DNA from: Rana temporaria
Taxonomy: Eukaryota > Chordata > Amphibia > Anura > Ranidae
Direction of reading: 5' to 3'
NCBI RefSeq assembly: GCF_905171775.1
Contig: NC_053494.1
Coordinates: forward strand, 134,033,236 to 134,097,235
Length of the DNA: 64,000 bases
The notes beneath the pieces were generated by a model, which ran no database searches, was not told the origin of the DNA, and saw only the letters and a list, made by a program, of their open reading frames with translations. Within the stretch, counting starts at the first letter, position 1. Each line of letters starts with the position of its first letter. Position numbers and translations under genes: made by a program. This document shows, piece by piece, positions 22,952 to 34,798 of the stretch.

Positions 22952-25946
22952 TAGGGCTCTGGAAATTAAAGATTAATTCCTCGATTAATCATTCATTTTT
23001 TTGATCGATACTAGTGGTGCAACGGATCGTATATGATCTGTGATCCTAATGGGTCCTCATATGCGGATCGGCACACCATGTGATCCGTGGAGCTCTGCTG
23101 CTGCCTCGGCCATAGGGAAGGCCGCGGCTTTAGCCTAGCTCCCGGAGCGGCGGCCATCTCGGTCCACCCGGCGGCGGCCTAGGTGAGCCTAGAGCGGCGC
23201 GCTGACGTCATCACCCGGCCTCAACTGCGCGTGTTCGGCCAGCTTCTCTGGTAAGACTAAGCAAGCACTAATCTTCCTACACAGTGGGAGAGATGTGGAC
23301 CGTATTACAGTGGGGGAGATGTCTGTGGATATTACAGTGAGGGAGATGTCTGTGGATATTACAGTGGGGGAGATGTCTGTGGATATTACAGTGGGGGAGA
23401 TGTCTGTGGATATTACAGTGGGGGAGAAGTCTGTGCATATTACAGTGGGGGAGATGTCTGTGGATATTACAGTGAGGGAGATGTCTGTGGATATTACAGT
23501 GGGGGAGATGTCTGTGGATATTACAGTGGGGGAGATGTCTGTGGATATTACAGTGGGGATGATTGTGGATATTACAGTGGGGGTGATTGTGGATATTACA
23601 GTGGGGGTGATTGTGGATATTACAGTGGGGGTGATTGCTGATATTACAGTGGGGGAGATGTCTGTGAAAATTACAGTGGGGAGATGTCTGTGGATATTAC
23701 AGTGGGGGAGATGTATGTGGATATTACAGTGGGGGAGATGTCTGTGAATATTACAGTGGGGCGATGTCTGTGGATATTACAGTGGGGGAGATGTCTGTGG
23801 ATATTACAGTGGGGGAGATGTCTGTGGATATTACAGTGGGGGAGATGTCTGTGGATATTACAGTGGGGAGATGTCTGTGGATATTACAGTGGGGAAATGT
23901 CTGTGGATATTACAGTGGGGGAGATGTCTGTGGATATTACAGTGAGGGTGATGTGGATATTACAGTGGGGGTGATTGTGGATATTACAGTGGGGGTAATT
24001 GTGGATATTACAGTGGGGGTGAATGTGGATATTACAGTGGGGGTGATTGCTGATATTACAGTGGGTGTGATTGTTGATATTACAGTGGGGGAGATGTCTG
24101 TGGATATTACAGTGGGGAGATGTCTGTGGATTACAGTGGGGAGATGTCTGTGGATATTACAGTGGGGAGATGTCTGTGGATATTACAGCGGGGGAGATGT
24201 CTGTGAATATTACAGCGGGGGAGATGTCTGTGAATATTACAGCGGGGGAGATGTCTGTGAATATTACAGCGGGGGAGATGTCTGTGAATATTACAGTGGG
24301 AAGATGTCTGTGGATAGTACAGTGGGGGAGATGTCTGTGGATAGTACATTGGGGGAGATGTCTGTGAATATTACAGTGGGGGAGATGTCTGTGGATATTA
24401 CAGTGGGGGAGATGTCTGTGGATATTACAGTGGGGGAGATGTCTGTGAATATTACAGTGGGGAGATGTCTGTGGATAGTACAGTGGGGGAGATGTCTGTG
24501 AATATTACAGTGGGGAGATGTCTGTGGATATTACAGTGGGGGAGATGTCTGTGGAAATTACAGTGGGGGAGATGTCTGTGGAAATTACAGTGGGGGAGAT
24601 GTCTGTGGATATTACAGTGGGGGAGATGTCCGTGGATATTATAGTGGGGGAGATGTCTGTGAATATTACAGTGGGGAGAAGTCTGTGGATAGTACAGTGG
24701 GGGAGATGTCTGTGAATATTACAGTGGGGGAGATGTCTGTGGAAATTACAGTGGGGGAGATGTCTGTGGAAATTACAGTGGGGGAGATGTCTGTGGATAT
24801 TACAGTGGGGGAGATGTCTGTGAATATTACAGTGGGGGAGATGTCTGTGGATATTACAGTGGGGAGATGTCTGTGGATATTACAGTGGGGGAGATGTCTG
24901 TGGATATTACAGTGGGGGAGATGTCTGTGAATATTACAGTGGGGGAGATGTCTGTGGAAATTACAGTGGGGGAGATGCCTGTGGATATTACAGTGGGGGA
25001 GATGTCTGTGAATATTACAGTGGGGGAGATGTCTGTGGATATTACAGTGGGGAGATGTCTGTGGATATTACAGTGGGGGAGATGTCTGTGGAAATTACAG
25101 TGGGGGAGATGTCTGTGGATATTACAGTGGGGGAGATGTCCGTGGATATTATAGTGGGGGAGATGTCTGTGAATATTACAGTGGGGAGAAGTCTGTGGAT
25201 AGTACAGTGGGGGAGATGTCTGTGAATATTACAGTGGGGGAGATGTCTGTGGAAATTACAGTGGGGGAGATGTCTGTGGAAATTACAGTGGGGGAGATGT
25301 CTGTGGATATTACAGTGGGGGAGATGTCTGTGAATATTACAGTGGGGGAGATGTCTGTGGATATTACAGTGGGGAGATGTCTGTGGATATTACAGTGGGG
25401 GAGATGTCTGTGGATATTACAGTGGGGGAGATGTCTGTGAATATTACAGTGGGGGAGATGTCTGTGGAAATTACAGTGGGGGAGATGCCTGTGGATATTA
25501 CAGTGGGGAGATGTCTATGGATATTACAGTGGGGAGATGTCTGTGAATATTACAGTGGGGGAGATGTCTGTGGATATTACAGTGGGGAGATGTCTGTGGA
25601 TATTACAGTGGGGAGATGTCTGTGAATATTACAGTGGGGGAGATGTCTGTGGATATTACAGTGGGGAGATGTCTATGGATATTACAGTGGGGAGATGTCT
25701 GTGGATATTACAGTGGGGGAGATGTCTGTGAATATTACAGTGGGGGAGATGTCTGTGGATATTACAGTGGGGAGATGTCTGTGAATATTACAGTGGGGGA
25801 GATGTCTGTGGATATTACAGTGGGGACTATATATGGTGGTGATCCGAAAAATGTATGTGCGTTATAAATAATCAAAATTAGTCGATTCATCGATTTTAAA
25901 AAAATCGATTAGTCTAACACAAAAATTTGAATCAGTAACAGCCCTA
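22952..25946. mobile_element. hAT-like element containing a 2.5-kb minisatellite
   Basis: Terminal TAGGGCTCTGG / complement TAGGGCTGTTACTG; exact 8-bp duplication CAATAAAC at 22944-22951 and 25947-25954. Just inside the left end starts a second hAT-type terminus (TAGTGGTGCAACGGATC, 23012), so an inner element is probably nested. The interior is dominated by the 27-bp array. Confidence 0.8.
23283..25827. repeat. 27-bp minisatellite (about 94 units) with 510-bp higher-order duplication
   Basis: Unit gtgggggagatgtctgtgga plus tattaca; 26- and 24-base variants also occur (gtggggagatg..., GTGATTGTGG...). Because 27 is a multiple of 3, long frames translate as repeats of MSVDITVGE; these are not genes. 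The blocks 24685-25115 and 25195-25625 are copies offset by exactly 510 bp. Confidence 0.95.
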
Positions 25947-26167
25947 CAATAAACCACGCATGTCTGCAGTATAAAATGAAACTGCATACAAAATATACTA
26001 CTTTATTTAAAGGACTACTATAGTTAAAAATTATTGTATTTTCATACCTATATGTGGCTAATACCCTTTTAAGATAATATTTAGTATATGATTTTTTTCA
26101 CATGCCTTTATTTATGTTCTTCTCCACATTTACATGCACGCCACACTGTCCAATAAAAGTCACAGTA

Positions 26168-26602
26168 AAGGCCCGTACACACGATCGGATATTCCGACAA
26201 CAATTGTGTCATGGACGTGATTTGTCGGATAATCCGACCGTCTGTATGCTCCATCGAACAATTGTTGATGGAATTTACAACAACAAATGTTGGATGTTCA
26301 TGCTCTCAAATTTTCTGACAACAAATGTGTTCTGTCGGATTATCCGATCGTGTGTACACAAGTCCGTCGGACTAAAATCCAAAGTACAAACACGTATGCT
26401 CCGAACCAATGCTAACCATAGCACAACAGTAGCAGAAGTTGCTCAAAGGGTGGCGCTAAAGAGCAGAAAAAACATGTAGTTTTGTGTATGTTGGCTGAAA
26501 AAGTTCTGCGTCTGTATGCAGAACAAGTTCCCAGCCAACGCCCTTTGGACAAAAATCCACAGATTTGTCAGATGGAAATCCGATCGTGTGTACGAGGCTT
26601 TA
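26168..26602. mobile_element. GTACACACG-type TIR MITE
   Basis: AAAGGCCCGTACACACGATC ... GATCGTGTGTACGAGGCTTT. Confidence 0.82.
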
Positions 26603-26750
26603 TATTTACACAGTATATAGGACTGACAGGGGTGTTTATAATGGTCGGCTTTCATTCAACTGGTTTCTTTTTAAAAGTAAAAAAAAAAGTTTTAGCTGGA
26701 ATTAGGCATTTTTTGTTTTTTGTTTGTCCATTTAAAGTTAAAGCCAATCT

Positions 26751-27166
26751 AAAGCCTCATACACACGATCGGATTTTCCACAGACAAAGTGTAGGACTTT
26801 TGTCCGAAGCGCGTTGGCCAGGAACTTGTCTTGTATACAAACGGCACACAAATGTCGGCCAACAAATACAAAACTATGGTGTTTTTCAGCTCTATAGCGC
26901 CACCCTTTGGGCACCTTCTGCTAATGTTGTGTTTGGTGAGCATTGCTTCCGAGCATGCGTGTTTGTACTTTGGACTTTTGTCCGACAGAGTTGTGTACAA
27001 TCCGATAACACACAATTGTTGGTGGAAAATTGTAAAGCATGCTATCCAACATTTTTCAGCGGAAAATCCAACAATTGTCTGATGGAGCATACAAATGTAT
27101 TTTCCGCCAACAGCCTGTCATCACACAATTCCCGTCGGAAAATCCAATCGTGTGTACGAGGCTTAA
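26751..27166. mobile_element. GTACACACG-type TIR MITE
   Basis: AAAGCCTCATACACACGATC ... AATCGTGTGTACGAGGCTTA; 150 bp from the preceding copy. Confidence 0.82.
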
Positions 27167-27295
27167 GACTACCATGCCCAGTGGCAGCTTTCATCATGCA
27201 TATTATTTGAAATTTTTACAGTATAGTTCCACCTTAACCACCTCCAGTCCGGGTCTTTTCTGCCACTTTTTGTTCACACGTAACAATCAATGGGG

Positions 27296-27468
27296 TTGAC
27301 TTGCTAAAAATGAAGAGTGCAAAATCTGGTGCACCTGCACAGGGTAGCCAATCATCTTCTAACTTCAGCTTGTTCAATGAGGCTTTGACAAAAAATGGAA
27401 GCTGATTGGTTTCTATGCAGAGGTGCACCAGATTTTTTACTCTCCATTTTTAGTAAATCAAACCCAAT
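27296..27468. mobile_element. GTGCAAAATCTGGTGCA palindromic MITE
   Basis: Arms GAGTGCAAAATCTGGTGCA and TGCACCAGATTTTTTACTC; related copies at 30782-30953 and 30958-31128. Confidence 0.8.
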
Positions 27469-27571
27469 ATTTTTTGCTACGAAATTACGTAGAACCCCCA
27501 AACTATATTTTTTATAAAGCAGAGGCCCTAGAGAATAAATTGATGGGTTTTGCCATTTTGGTGGACTAAAG

Positions 27572-28234
27572 CAGTGGTCCCCAACCTTTTTGGCACCGGG
27601 GACCGGCTGCATGGAAGAAAAATTTCCAAGGGGAGGTTGGGGATGGCTTGCAGGGGGTAAGCGATTTTTCGCAGGCAATTTGTCAGCGCATCATTTCTAT
27701 TTATTACATTGTAGTAAAAAATAAAGTTAAACCCACCATAATGCAGAATCAGTGGGAGCTTTGAGTGTGTCACTTGCCATGCTGCCTGCCACCAGATGTG
27801 GATTGTCACTTGCCACGCTGCCTGCTACCAGATGTGGATTGTCACTTGCCACGCTGCCTGCTACCAGATGCGGATTGTCACTTGCCATGCTGCCTGCCAC
27901 CAGATGCGGATTGTCACTTGCCATGCTGCCTGCCACCAGATGTGGATTGTCACTTGCCACGCTGCCTGCTACCAGATGCGGATTGTCACTTGCCATGCTG
28001 CCTGCCACCAGATGTGGTAAGGCCCCAACAGATGAAGCTAGTGCCCCCACTAGGCCCTGCTCACACTCACCCTGTCACTGGTAGTGTTGTCATACTCTGG
28101 GCTCCCCCATTAACAGTACTGTCATCTGCCCCTATTTATATCATAACCCCACATTACAGTCCTCAGCTCGCGGCCCGGCTTCAGAAGTGCCACGGCCCGG
28201 TAGTGGGCCGCAGACCGGGGGTTGGGGAACACTG
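27572..28234. mobile_element. hAT-like element (CAGTGGTCCCCAACC) with internal 36-bp repeats
   Basis: TIR CAGTGGTCCCCAACC / complement CAGTGTTCCCCAACC; flanks GACTAAAG (27564-27571) and GTCTAAAG (28235-28242). It is inserted in an older repeat whose two halves (TAGAACCCCCAAACTAT... and ...CACCTAATGGCTTATATTT) lie on either side. Confidence 0.88.
27769..28018. repeat. 36-bp minisatellite, about 7 copies
   Basis: Unit gtcacttgccacgctgcctg plus ctaccagatgtggatt with alternating C/T variants. The period is divisible by 3, which makes several overlapping frames look coding. Confidence 0.93.
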
Positions 28235-28242
28235 GTCTAAAG

Positions 28243-28810
28243 CACCTAATGGCTTATATTTCATGGGGTTTCCATACGCAAGTCCTGACTCTTTTCACAC
28301 TTTCTTGTGTGGTCCTGCTGCATTCTCCATGAAAATAAAATGGAATTAAAAAGCCAGCATGAAGAGTTGAACCCCCATGTAATGAAGGATGACCAGACAT
28401 CTCCAGGGACAATCCCAGGATTGAGGACACTGTCCCCAGGACCAAGTCTGTCCCCAGTTTTGACCCCGGATCGGATTTGAACAGGGGCTTGGGCAATTTC
28501 AAAGACAGTCAGTGCAGGATGAAAAAAATCTGAATTATACACCCCATCCCCCCCCCACCCCCGCTCCACCACACTTACTAGCTTAGGGAGGTGTATTGTT
28601 TTCCATTATCTGTGCCCCTTTCTGATGATCATGTGCTGGTCGGAGCAGAGGGAATATTACTTCAGATTCGGTGCATGCCCATTCAGCTCCACTCGCATGT
28701 TCTTCCGTGATTCAAGTTCCGGCCAGCCGCCTGCCTGTTTATCTCCTTGCCTCCCCTAGCGGAGTGATCTTCCTCCGCTCCCCACCCAGTAGTACCCGGG
28801 GCGCGGAGTA
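28243..28810. other. Non-coding stretch
   Basis: Old repeat-like text around 28390-28480 (CCCAGGATTGAGGACACTGT); no clear element ends. Confidence 0.4.
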
Positions 28811-29985
28811 AGGCCTCGTACACACGACCGAGAAACTCGTCGTAAAAGAAACATCGTTTTCCTCGACGAGTTCCTTGTTAGGCTTGTCGAGAATCTTGTC
28901 AAGCTTTCTTTGCGTACACACTGTCAAGACAAAATCTCGTCGTTCTCAAACGCGGTGACGTACAACACATACGACGGCATTAAGGGGAAGTTTGATTCCA
29001 CTGGCGCCACCATTGGGGCTGCTTTTGCTAATCTCATGTTACTGTGTGTTAAGTAAAAGTTTGGTGAGAGACGATTCACGCTTTTCAGTCTGTTACAGCG
29101 TGACAAATGTGCTATCTCCATTACGAACGCTACTTTACCGAAGGTGCGCTCCCGTCTCATACTTTATTCTGAGCATGCGCGGGTTTCTAAGCATACACAC
29201 GAACGTGTTTCTCGTCGTAAACCAGCCCGACGAGAAACACGATGAGTAATTTGAGACTCCCAACGAGAAAAAAGAGAGTTTTCTTGATGAAAAACATACA
29301 TACGACCGTTTTCCTCTGCAAAAAAGCTCTGTCACCAAGTTTCTTGATGGATTTTGTCGAGGAAAACGGTCGTGTGTACGACTCAGGCCTCGTACACACG
29401 ACCGTTTTGCTCGACAGAATCCATCAAGAAACTTGGTGGCAGGGCTTTTTTGCCGAGGAAACCGGTCGCGTGTATCTTTTTCATCGAGGAAACTGTTGAG
29501 GAACTCGACAAGGAAAAAAGAGAACAAGTTCTCTTTTTCGTCAACGGGAGTCTCAATTTCCTTGTCGTGTTCCTCGTCGGGCTGGTTTTCGACGAGAAAC
29601 ACGATCGTGTGTATGCTAAGAAACCCGCGCATGTTCAGAAAAAAGTATGGGACGGGAGCGCACCTTAGGTAAAAGTAGTGTTTGTAATGGAGATAGCACA
29701 TTTGTCACGCTGTAACAGTCTGAAAAGTGCAAATCGTCTCCGACCAAACTTTTACTAACACGCGGTAACATGAGATTAGCAAAAGCAGCCCCAAGGGTTG
29801 TGCCAGTGGAATCGAACTTTCCCTGCCGTTGTATGTGTTGTACGTTACCGCGTTTGAGAACGAGGAGATTTGGTCTTGACAGTGTGTACGCAAAGAAAGC
29901 TTGTCAAGTTTCTCCACAAGCCTGACAAGAAACTCGTCGAGGAAAACGACGACGAGTTCCTCGGTAGTGTGTTCGATGCCTAAGA
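28811..29985. mobile_element. Head-to-head pair of GTACACACG-type MITEs (1.17-kb inverted repeat)
   Basis: 28811-29386 and 29387-29985 are inverted copies of each other; they share GCTGCTTTTGCTAATCTCAT, CTATCTCCATTA and ATTCTGAGCATGCGCGGGTT-like blocks in mirror order. The junction at about 29370-29410 reads CGTGTGTACG...CGTACACACG. Confidence 0.82.
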
Positions 29986-30781
29986 TTTGACAGGCTGTGA
30001 GGCGGGGGGCAGAGAGTTGGGTTTGTATTAGGGAGCAGCGAGAAGAAATCAACCAAAAACAGATAAATACATCCAACAGAAAAAGAATAATTGCTGTAAC
30101 TGAGCAGTAGGAATACTGAAGTGTCACATGAGATATGTATTAACACCCATAGATATTAACCTCTCCATGATTTATAGTAAATCTCTGTATATAAACGTTG
30201 CATGAAATTGTTAATATCACTTCTCAGCCACTGGCTGGTTATTACGCAAGGGCTAATTTCCCTCACGCTCGGATCACGGATCACAAACAAGCACACTATG
30301 CAAACATGTTTCCGGAGGATATCCAGGCAAATCAGGAATTACCAAAACAAAGTCAATAGTAAAGCTTTCCTTAACACCGTCACTGCCAGGTAGAACATCC
30401 TATGTAGTATTAATAAAGACAGACACTTTCTTATTACAAACATAAAACATATAACATGTACAAGCTCATCAAGGATTTGTATTTTATTTCACCTGTAAGT
30501 TGAATCTCTTTAAAAGGAATTGTATAGTCTTTTACTTTTTTTTACTGTTTTTTAGCTAAATTTGTGAAATATCAACTTGACATGAATAATATTTTTTAAA
30601 GTAGAAATAAAAGGCAATTTTTTTTTTCATTTTGGATTGAATGAAATCTTATTCCATAGCCAAAACAGGAAGTGAGCGGAAATTTCTTCAAAGTCAACAG
30701 AACTGGTGTCCACATTGGTAGATTTCTCCTCTAATCCAGCAAGTCTTTGCCAAGTTGACCACCTCCACAGACTCACTGAAT
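29986..30781. other. Non-coding intronic stretch
   Basis: Nothing recognised. Confidence 0.45.
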
Positions 30782-31128
30782 GAGATTTACTAAACCTAAT
30801 GCAATTAGAATCTTGTGCAGCTGTGCATGATAGCCAATCAGCATCTAACCTAAGCTTGTTCAATTAAGTGTTAACAATAAAACCTGGAGGCTGGTTGGTT
30901 TCTATACACAGCTGCACCAGATTTTGCACTCTCCAGTTTTAGTAAATAACCCTGGGAAAAATGTACTATACCTAATGCACTTAGAATCTGGTGCAGCTGT
31001 GCCTGGTAGCCAATCAGCTTCTAACTGAGTTTGAATAAATAAGCAATAATAATAGAACCTGGAAGTTAATTGGTTTCTATGCACAGCTGCATCAGATTTT
31101 GCACTCTCCCGTTTTAGTAAATAACCCC
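30782..31128. mobile_element. Two tandem copies of the GTGCAAAATCTGGTGCA MITE
   Basis: Copies 30782-30953 and 30958-31128 each contain CAGCTGTGC...TAGCCAATCAGC and GTTTCTATRCACAGCTGCA blocks. Confidence 0.8.
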
Positions 31129-31318
31129 CACTGTGAAGAACAAGGCTTGAAAGTCAGTAATAATGAAAAGATCTTCTGCAGGGAGACACCAGGCAATACT
31201 GGTGACTAATCCTGTGCCCTCTGCCTGGTTATGTGTGCACAGCTTCCACAATTAATTTCTTCTTTAAAACAGTAACAAAAATATGGATGAGTAAGTATGC
31301 AACAAAACAAAAGTCTTG

Positions 31319-31853
31319 TTAAAGCGGGGGTTCACCCTAAAAAAAAATATTTTTTTTTCTACCATGCCATCCAGCATACTAGCGCGAGCTACAGTATGCC
31401 TTTATTTCATTTTTTTGCGCCGTACTCACAGTTTAATCCATTAGTTAAGTTTCAGACTCCCTGCGGGGAGTAGGCGTTCCTATGCAGAGGGGAACATGAT
31501 TGACGGCCGGCTATGGCGCGTCACGCTTCCCGAAAATAGCCGAAATAGGACTTGGCTCTTCATGGCACCTGCGCAGTCAGATCCTAGTCTGTGCGCAGGC
31601 GCCGTATAGCGCCGTGAAGAGCTGAGTCCTACCCCGGCTATTTTCGGGAAGCGTGACGCACCATAGCCGGCCGTCAAACATGTTCCCCTCTGCATAGGAA
31701 CGCCTACTCCCCGCGGGGAGTCGGAAACAAAAGTTATGGATTAAACTGTGAGTACGGTGCAAAAAAATAAAATAAAGGCATACTGTAGCTTACGCTAGTA
31801 TGCTGAATGGCATGGTAGAAACTTGTTTTTTAGGGTGAACCTCCGCTTTAACA
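31319..31853. mobile_element. AAAGCGGGGGTTCACCC palindromic MITE
   Basis: Nearly perfect palindrome: TAAAGCGGGGGTTCACCCTA ... TAGGGTGAACCTCCGCTTTA, with matching inner blocks CGTACTCACAGTTTAATCCA and GGCGTTCCTATGCAGAGGGG. Confidence 0.9.
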
Positions 31854-32092
31854 TTTCCATTAGGAAATAAACATAGTAACATTGGCTAAAACATTTCCTC
31901 ACTGAAAACACACTGTACTTTATGTCACATATGTTATGAGACATATATTATGGGAAATACACATATTGGAGAGGTATGGGGTGAACACCCAGATTAGAAT
32001 TGGAAAAGAAGTGTTCCCCCAAGGTTTTTTTTTTAGCAGCTAAATGATCAATTCTAAATGTATAAAAAGGATCTTGATTTGAAAAAGAACAC

Positions 32093-32141
32093 GTATTGAA
32101 GCGTTTCGACCTATTCTGTCACGGTCTTCTTCTGGGGGATA
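32093..32141 (-). ncRNA. Hammerhead-like motif, copy 4 (arm of an inverted repeat)
   Basis: On the minus strand: CAGAAGA, A, stem GACC/GGTC with an 11-nt loop, GAAACGCTTC. Stem I complementarity is lost and one core base is changed. It is the inverted partner of copy 5. Confidence 0.4.
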
Positions 32142-32454
32142 ATTTGCTCTAAAACATATATATAGCAGTTCAAAAAACTATTTTCATCATGCACCAAGTT
32201 ATATGTACATCATGATGTCATATTTACCGCTGGAAGCTGAAATGGATTGCTTCATAACCTTAAAAACAGCTAGATAATCCAAGTGGACTCCATGGTCATC
32301 TCCACTCCCCAAGGGAATGGTTGGTTATGGTTATCCATAATTTGGCGATCCATTTCAGCTTCCAGCAGGATATATGACATCATGATGTACATATAATTTG
32401 GTGCATGATGAAAATTGTTTTTTGAACTGCTATATATATTTTTAGAGCAAACTA

Positions 32455-32505
32455 TCCCCCAGAAGAAGACCATGATTGAATAGGTCGAAACGCGTCAATA
32501 CGTGT
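32455..32505 (+). ncRNA. Hammerhead-like motif, copy 5 (arm of an inverted repeat)
   Basis: CAGAAGA (32460-32466), A, stem GACC/GGTC, GAAAC, palindromic ACGCGT, C at position 17. The core T4 is changed to A and stem I is not evident. AATAAA follows about 30 bp on. Confidence 0.42.
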
Positions 32506-32602
32506 TATTTTTCAAATAAAGATCCTTTTTATACATTTGGAATTGATAATTTAGCTTCTAAAAAAAAAAAAAAACTTGGGGGTGCACTTCTTTTCCATAT
32601 GT

Positions 32603-33210
32603 TATGATGGCCCTGCAGAGTTGGACTTACTAGGACCTATAAAAGGGCAATTCTGTTAATTAATGGTGCTGAGGAGGAGCTATGAAGAACACAATAATTC
32701 TAGAATATACGAAAACAAGACTATGACTACAGGGATAAAAGAAAATAAATATAACAATAATTTTGCAGACTACGGGACCATGATGAGACTTCGTCTACGG
32801 AGGTTTGAACTATGACCATAGTTAGTTATAAAAGAAATAAAAAATACAGAAAGCTGCACTGACAGTGATGAGGTTGGTATCAAAGTAGACACTAGTCCCT
32901 ATTTATACAGGATGAGCGAAGTCAGTTCTGACTTAGTTCCCTTTTCATCTCAAGCTTTTTTGGGATTTATATAAAAATTGAAGTTGAAACCAGCAAGTAG
33001 ATTTGTGATAAAGTGTAGCAAAAAGAAGAGAGAAAAATACAGCTTTTAAACAGGTGAAAAGCTAATAATGGCTAATTATTTCAGTTTTTTCACCTACCAC
33101 AAGCAAGAAAATCTATGGTTCCCTGCTGCAATATGAACCCAATCATTTTACAAAAACACCAATGTTTATTTACATGCTGTATACTGTATACATGCCAGAG
33201 TTTACTTAAC
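32603..33210. other. Non-coding intronic stretch
   Basis: Nothing recognised. Confidence 0.45.
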
Positions 33211-33916
33211 CAGTTGCTGACCGTGTCACGCAGATATACTGCGGGAAATATGGCACTGCTGGGCGAAATCCCGTATGGGTACGTCCTACTCGTTTTCAGA
33301 CACCAGAGGGCGCAGACGCACCCGCTGCGCGGCGGGGGACCCGATGCCTATTGGCCAGCGGGCACGATCGCCCCTGGCCACGCGTGATTGTGTGTGAGAG
33401 TGCCAGCACAGGGATTTGTGTGTGTAAAAATTACAAATCCCTGTGCTCTCAGAGGAAAGGAGTCATATTGTTTCTTTCTATGAAGTAGGAAAAACAATAT
33501 GGCTTCTCTTCTAATCAATCACATCCCCACACAGTTATAACATGCAGAGGGAACACCTTGATCTCCTCCTAGTGTTAACCCCTTCCCTGCCAGTGACATT
33601 TACCCAGTAATCAGTGCATTTTTATAGTACTGATCACTGCATAAATACCAATGGTCCCAAAAAAGTGTCAAAAGTCTCCTAAACTTCTCCTGAACCCGCA
33701 GGTGAGTGCGGATGTGCTGCGCTTGCGCACAACCTTTTTCATTTGCATTCCCAAACCTGTCCCTCTTATCTCGCGATCGCGCTGGGCATGCGCGGTTGGC
33801 GATGTGGGGGGGGACGGGGGGGGGACAATGATTGAAATCAGCTGCTTATGCAGCTATGTTGGCCTATCAGGGGCTTTCATGTATTTGGGTCTGTTTCTAT
33901 TTATTTGTGCGTGCAT

Positions 33917-33983
33917 GTGTCTCAGGCCACGCCTCTGAAGATATCCTGTCGGATGAAACATGTAAGGCTGACCTGACACATGT
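33917..33983 (+). ncRNA. Hammerhead ribozyme-like motif, type I, copy 6
   Basis: Core CTGAAGA (33935-33941), unpaired T, stem II ATCC/GGAT with loop TGTC, GAAAC (33955-33959), palindromic ACATGT, A17 at 33964. Stem I is GCCT/AGGC, an internal loop, then TCAGG/CCTGA. The predicted scissile bond is after 33964. All invariant core positions of a hammerhead are present apart from the extra base before stem II. Confidence 0.62.
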
Positions 33984-34434
33984 ACGCTATACTCCATGGA
34001 ACCTTCTATGTTTTTTGATGCCTGTTTACCCGTTATGTTTGCTTTCACATACAGGCTTCGCTATTGTGTTTCCTCTCTGCATTCTCTTGGTTTTCCTTTT
34101 TGCTGATGAACGCAATATATACCTCAGGATCCTTTTGAGCTGTGGATGCTTTCTTATCCTTGATGTGGTCTGTGGATTATTACTTTCCGGGTGGAGGTGC
34201 GACTGCCATTGATCCCTGCATTATCTAACTCTACATGCCTATAATGATGTCCTTCTGGTAAGCAGGTTGACTGCACAGGGTGTGGTGTGTTTTCCATATC
34301 TGCACACTGAATTCTTGGTGGGGGTTCTTCGTTTTCAACACTTTGAACACTTTGAAGATTGTTTTTTATACTCATTTGGACACCGTTTTATTTCATTTAT
34401 AAGCTTTATAGCGCTGCACTTTTGAACTCTATTT
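33924..34434 (+). repeat. Hammerhead-bearing direct repeat, left copy
   Basis: About 510 bp beginning CAGGCCACGCC and ending near the TATAGCGCTGCACTTT block. Matches 34737-35275 almost base for base, but lacks a stretch of about 30 bases (TAAGTACATTACAATAAATT and neighbours) that the other copy has between two TTG triplets. Confidence 0.85.
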
Positions 34435-34735
34435 TTTGCTTGTCTGATCCACATATTGTGCTAGCAGTTTTCTCATTTTATATTTAAGTTAGCGCAGATA
34501 TTTTCAAGTTTTTAGGCCAATATATATTCTACATATTTTTGGTAAAAAAACGCAAAAAGCGTATATTGATTGATTTGCGCAAAAGTTATAGTGTCTGCAA
34601 ACTATGGGAAAGATTTTTGGCATTTTTATTGTATTTGTATTATTATATTTGTTTCACTAGTAATGGTGGTGATCTGTGATTTTTAGCTGTACTGTGACAA
34701 TACGACGGACAGATCGGAGACTTTTGACACTTTTT

Positions 34736-34798
34736 TCAGGCCACGCCTCTGAAGAAATCCTGTCGGATGAAACATGTAAGGCTGACCTGACACATGTA
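34736..34798 (+). ncRNA. Hammerhead ribozyme-like motif, type I, copy 7
   Basis: Same as copy 6 except that the unpaired base is A: CTGAAGA (34749-34755), ATCC/GGAT, GAAAC, ACATGT, A17 at 34778. It lies 814 bases downstream of copy 6 in the same orientation. Confidence 0.62.

Larger units (their letters stand above)
31995..32602. repeat. Palindromic element with a hammerhead-like motif in each arm
   Basis: The ends (aagtgttccccc-aagtttttttt and the inverse) and blocks such as TATATGACATCATGATGTACAT occur in both arms in inverted order, with a spacer near 32270-32340. Each arm carries one of hammerhead-like copies 4 and 5. Confidence 0.75.

Noticed and set aside
23295..25867. Long plus-strand frames (up to 245 codons) of MSVDITVGE repeats
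   Set aside because: They exist only because the tandem unit is 27 bp; they change frame with each 26-bp variant and have no flanking gene structure.
27727..28349. Frames of 107-194 codons on both strands
   Set aside because: By-product of a 36-bp tandem repeat inside a hAT-like element.
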